In this document: positions 59,549-62,500 of the stretch, piece after piece
How the letters are laid out: each line of letters starts with the position of its first letter
Numbering within the stretch: the stretch's first letter is position 1
Assembly: GCF_964340395.1 (NCBI RefSeq)
Contig: NC_135561.1
Coordinates: forward strand, 8,923,732 to 8,986,231
Direction of reading: 5' to 3'
Source: Glandiceps talaboti
Taxonomy: Eukaryota; Hemichordata; Enteropneusta; Spengelidae
DNA: 62,500 bases
The notes under the pieces: generated by a model
The model's database searches: none
The model's input: only the letters and a program-made list of their open reading frames with translations
What the model was told of the DNA's origin: nothing
Position numbers and translations under genes: made by a program

Positions 59549-59758
59549 AAATAAGTACCCTGTGCGTCGTCCAAAGTTTCAGGTAAGGGTACATGTAACG
59601 TTTCTGGCAGAAGAAGACCTAGGCATCCCGATATTATAAGCAAACCACTCATAATAAGATATGGTAAAATATGAGATATATTGGCCAACAATACAATATA
59701 TGGTACGGTTGCACCACCAATGTAACCAGTGAACAATGCAAAGCCATACCCAACGTTT
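59549..59758 (-). CDS. SLC22-type organic-ion transporter, C-terminal exon (partial gene)
   Basis: After the acceptor at 59760-59759 the exon reads (R)NVGYGFALFTGYIGG, then VPYIVLL, a hydrophobic helix and LLLPETLHVPLPETLDDA. The RNxGxG start, the last two transmembrane helices and the repeated LPET motif are hallmarks of SLC22 transporters of the major facilitator superfamily, plasma-membrane carriers of organic ions. The exon can end in a good donor (T, then GTGAGT, at 59548) leading to a further exon, or read on to TGA at 59547-59545. The preceding exon was not found up to 62500, so most of the gene lies outside. Confidence 0.8.
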
Positions 59759-60433
59759 CTGAAATATTAATAAAATATTGAATATATTAGATTAGATTTA
59801 TCATGTAAAATGTACACGTATATGTTCAGTGTATCATAAGTAATGTACTTAAAAATGCACACTTCAAGTATGTTTATATTCAACCCACTTTATGAACAAA
59901 GGGTGGCTCTAAAGTATTTTTCTCAACTTCATACCCATAGACATGTTATATCGGTTTTTGAATTAATGTTTCATGAATGTTAATATTTAATATCTGGTTA
60001 TGGTGATACACAAAACCTCATGTTTCACCATTTAGATTTAGCTACACTTTTGATATGTTGTTCAGCATGACATTTTAAGCAGGATCACTAAACTTTGTGT
60101 ATAGCCTGTTGCAATTATGTCCCAGTGCGGAAAAAATGTACGACAGATTCACTGTCCTACATGCCAATGGTTGAAGCCACTTTTGAGTGGTTTGATGGTA
60201 AGGAGATAGTTTCATTAATTTTTGAATACAATTGTAATGAGAAGATATGTAACGTACATTATTAATGAACAAAAATTATGTACAGTGTGTAAACATGTTT
60301 TGCTTTACCTTTTATTCATGGTAATTGTTTGTCATCCATGTTTACGTAACATGGAACGTGTTTGATGAAAAGAAACTTCCAACAACTGTGTTTAGCTGTA
60401 GGTTTAACAGATTTATTGCTGTAGGTTTAACAG

Positions 60434-60436
<3 letters not shown>

Positions 60437-60515
<79 letters not shown>
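60437..60515. repeat. (TA)n microsatellite
   Basis: About 78 bp of TA, preceded by a tandem duplication of a 23-bp unit starting GCTGTAGGTTTAACAG. Confidence 0.95.
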
Positions 60516-60516
<1 letters not shown>

Positions 60517-61069
60517 AAAGTGGATAAACATTCAACTATTAACACAGAGATGCCTAGAAACAAGACCGTGTCCACAACAACAACCAAATAAGGGTGTAGG
60601 TCTACAATTCAAAGATAACAACTAGGATGGTTAAGTATTCGGATAAACGCTTTATAAGTTAATACATACACTGTGGAGTTGTACTACAACTAAAGTTGTG
60701 TATAAATTATTTACACATCTGTAAAGTCAAAATCCAGGTCATTCAATAGTGACACCAGGTATTGTACTATATTAGTTTCTGCAAAAGAACTTCTACCAAG
60801 TGACCTTTTATGCAATTCTATGACTGTTTGAAAACCGGTATGTATGGAACTTTAGAAAATGAAACATTGTATAAATTTAATGACATGTGTGTAACTTAAA
60901 TTTGTATTTTCCAAATCTATAAATAAAAATAGCACCAATGGCATTATTGTAGCACAACTGTACAGTTTTTAAAAAAATGTTTATCCACACACTGATCCAT
61001 GCTATGTATAGGTGTTCATTAGCAGAATGTTTATCCAGTTACCTATCCAACCCTATTGTTATCCTTTGC

Positions 61070-61220
61070 AATATTAATGAGTTATTTACATAATTAATAG
61101 TTTTGTAGTAATGAGCCTATATCTTAAGAACGCACGCTTTAAATTCAATGTAATTTAGTACATACATTAATGATAACAAAGTGCATGTGTCATAAAGTTT
61201 GATAATACCGTATAGCTTGT
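61070..61220 (+). repeat. Dispersed copy of the 346-bp repeat family
   Basis: The reverse complement reads GCACTTTGTTATC, TACATTGAATTT, GCGTTCTTAAGATATAGGC and ATTAATTATGTAAAT, aligning with the interior of the tandem units at 27504-28545. Confidence 0.6.
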
Positions 61221-62460
61221 AATTTTAATGAGTTATTTATACCAATATTTGTCACTTTGATAGTGATAAGAAGTAGATTTTTTTCCGTCCTGCAATGGTA
61301 GTATATCCAAATATTGCTTTCTAATACAGAGTCAAAATCATTTAATATGTATGTATACATATAATGGGAATATTGATTAACGTTCAGTATATTTAGTTGT
61401 CATGGGGAGGGTCACGTTTTACACAATGGGACAAAGGGGAGGGTCACTTTTTACGAATGGAGAATGGCGGGAGGGCCATGTTTTTTCTTAACAGACCATG
61501 TGTGATTTCCTCTGCCCCTTGTAAATACTGAAGTCTCCCTAAACCAACCAGAGTATTCATAGTAACTGAACTAATTCATGGTTGGCATACATTTTGAAAG
61601 AATAGCAATCAGCAACATAAAACAATACAGGAAATCAAATAAACCGGAAGCATCATACATAATATGCAAATAATATGCAAAATAAAGAAGCTAGAATTTA
61701 TAATATTGTGAATAAAATGCAAAATTATACAACAGTCTACAAGTTTATAGTCAACAGGATGCCCATAAGTACATTTATACAGATATAAAGCAATCGTACA
61801 GTTCACATATTTTAATTTGCCATCAATATACAGAAAAACCACGATTTTACATCATTTATGAAATTGCTGCAAAAATTACCCTTAATATTGAAAAAATATA
61901 TTTTTTTTTTTTCAATTGCTCAGATGTGGGGAACACAGTGATATATGTTGGCAAAAATTAACCTGAATTTCACACGAAACCCCAAAATCTGCCATATATG
62001 CCCCCGCACTATGAGGTCAGATTGTGTATCCCTGGTGCAGTTAGGATGATCAACCGAATTCCCTGATACATTGCTATTACTGCAACTAAAAAAAGTACAA
62101 AACTGCAGAATTTCAATAAACTATAAATGTCTTTATGAAAGTATTTCTGGATAGCACACGAAAACAAAATAATGAAATAGAAGTAGATTTCTGTATAATG
62201 TAGCAGCCCGTAGCGTACTTCCATTGAGCTCAAGCTCCAACCTGACAAAATCCAAAAACGTATATAATTACAATGTCGGAACAAATGTCATGTTCAGACA
62301 AGGTTTACTTACATTTTAAAACTAAATTTGACATTACATGTGTACATCGCAAGGTTACAATAGATAATTATGGCTTAAGGGAAACCACAGCACAATCTGA
62401 CCTGTGGATAATCCGTCACGCGGTTACGTAATTTACATAGCCGTCGGACGTCAATATTTT

Positions 62461-62500
62461 GATACGAGGATGAAGAATGTAGTAGTGCGATGAAACGTTG
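62461..62500 (+). mobile_element. Penelope-tail-like motif at the window edge
   Basis: GGATGAAG, then about 18 bases, then GATGAAACGTT, cut by the end of the window. It has the GATGAAG and GAAACGTT blocks seen at 563-600, but the intervening stem is weak. Confidence 0.3.

Larger units (their letters stand above)
59765..62455. other. Probable intron of the SLC22-like gene
   Basis: No transporter exon was recognised. It holds an inverted relative of the 346-bp repeat (about 61070-61220), a GGGGAGGGTCA element (about 61400-61550) and a (TA)n tract. Confidence 0.45.

Overview
The window looks like nuclear DNA of a marine invertebrate animal, probably a non-vertebrate deuterostome or a lophotrochozoan. 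The evidence is AT-rich, intron-rich genes with GT-AG splice sites, very long microsatellites, many small inverted-repeat elements and decayed retroelements. The species cannot be fixed from the sequence alone. There are no bacterial operons, CRISPR arrays or recognisable tRNA/rRNA genes.

Layout. (1) 1 to about 18.2 kb is gene-poor: long simple-repeat tracts (GA, CATA, AATAG/AACAG, CACT, ACAAC), a few MITE-like elements and a LINE fragment. (2) 19.5-40.75 kb, minus strand, holds one 18-exon gene whose exons and phases I traced completely. It encodes a predicted 1128-residue type I membrane receptor: signal peptide, seven Ig-like domains, one transmembrane helix and a cytoplasmic TIR domain, so an IL-1R/Toll-superfamily Ig-TIR receptor. 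Its first ten exons are two copies of a five-exon block (a WHxCxxCF module plus two Ig domains). (3) 42.5-55.5 kb, plus strand, holds a tandem CRAL-TRIO (alpha-tocopherol-transfer-protein-like) cluster: a complete four-exon gene (311 aa), an extra intact copy of exons 3 and 4 with its own poly(A) signal, and a second complete four-exon gene (314 aa). (4) 55.5-62.5 kb holds repeats, LINE and Penelope-like relics, and on the minus strand one exon of an SLC22-type organic-ion transporter whose 5' part lies beyond the window.

Relationships. The receptor gene and the first lipid-transfer gene are head-to-head with about 1.75 kb between start codons. The second lipid-transfer gene and the transporter point towards each other. 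Nothing in the sequence shows that the three gene types act in one pathway.

Most noteworthy: the internal block duplication in the Ig-TIR receptor; the spare terminal-exon cassette that could give alternative C-termini of a lipid-transfer protein; near-identity of the two CRAL-TRIO genes limited to the start of exon 1, which suggests gene conversion; a PIF/Harbinger-like MITE family with TTA target duplications; nested fold-back elements; and Penelope-like tails resembling hammerhead-ribozyme cores. All exon calls are by eye from splice signals, reading phase and family similarity. No transcript or database evidence was available.
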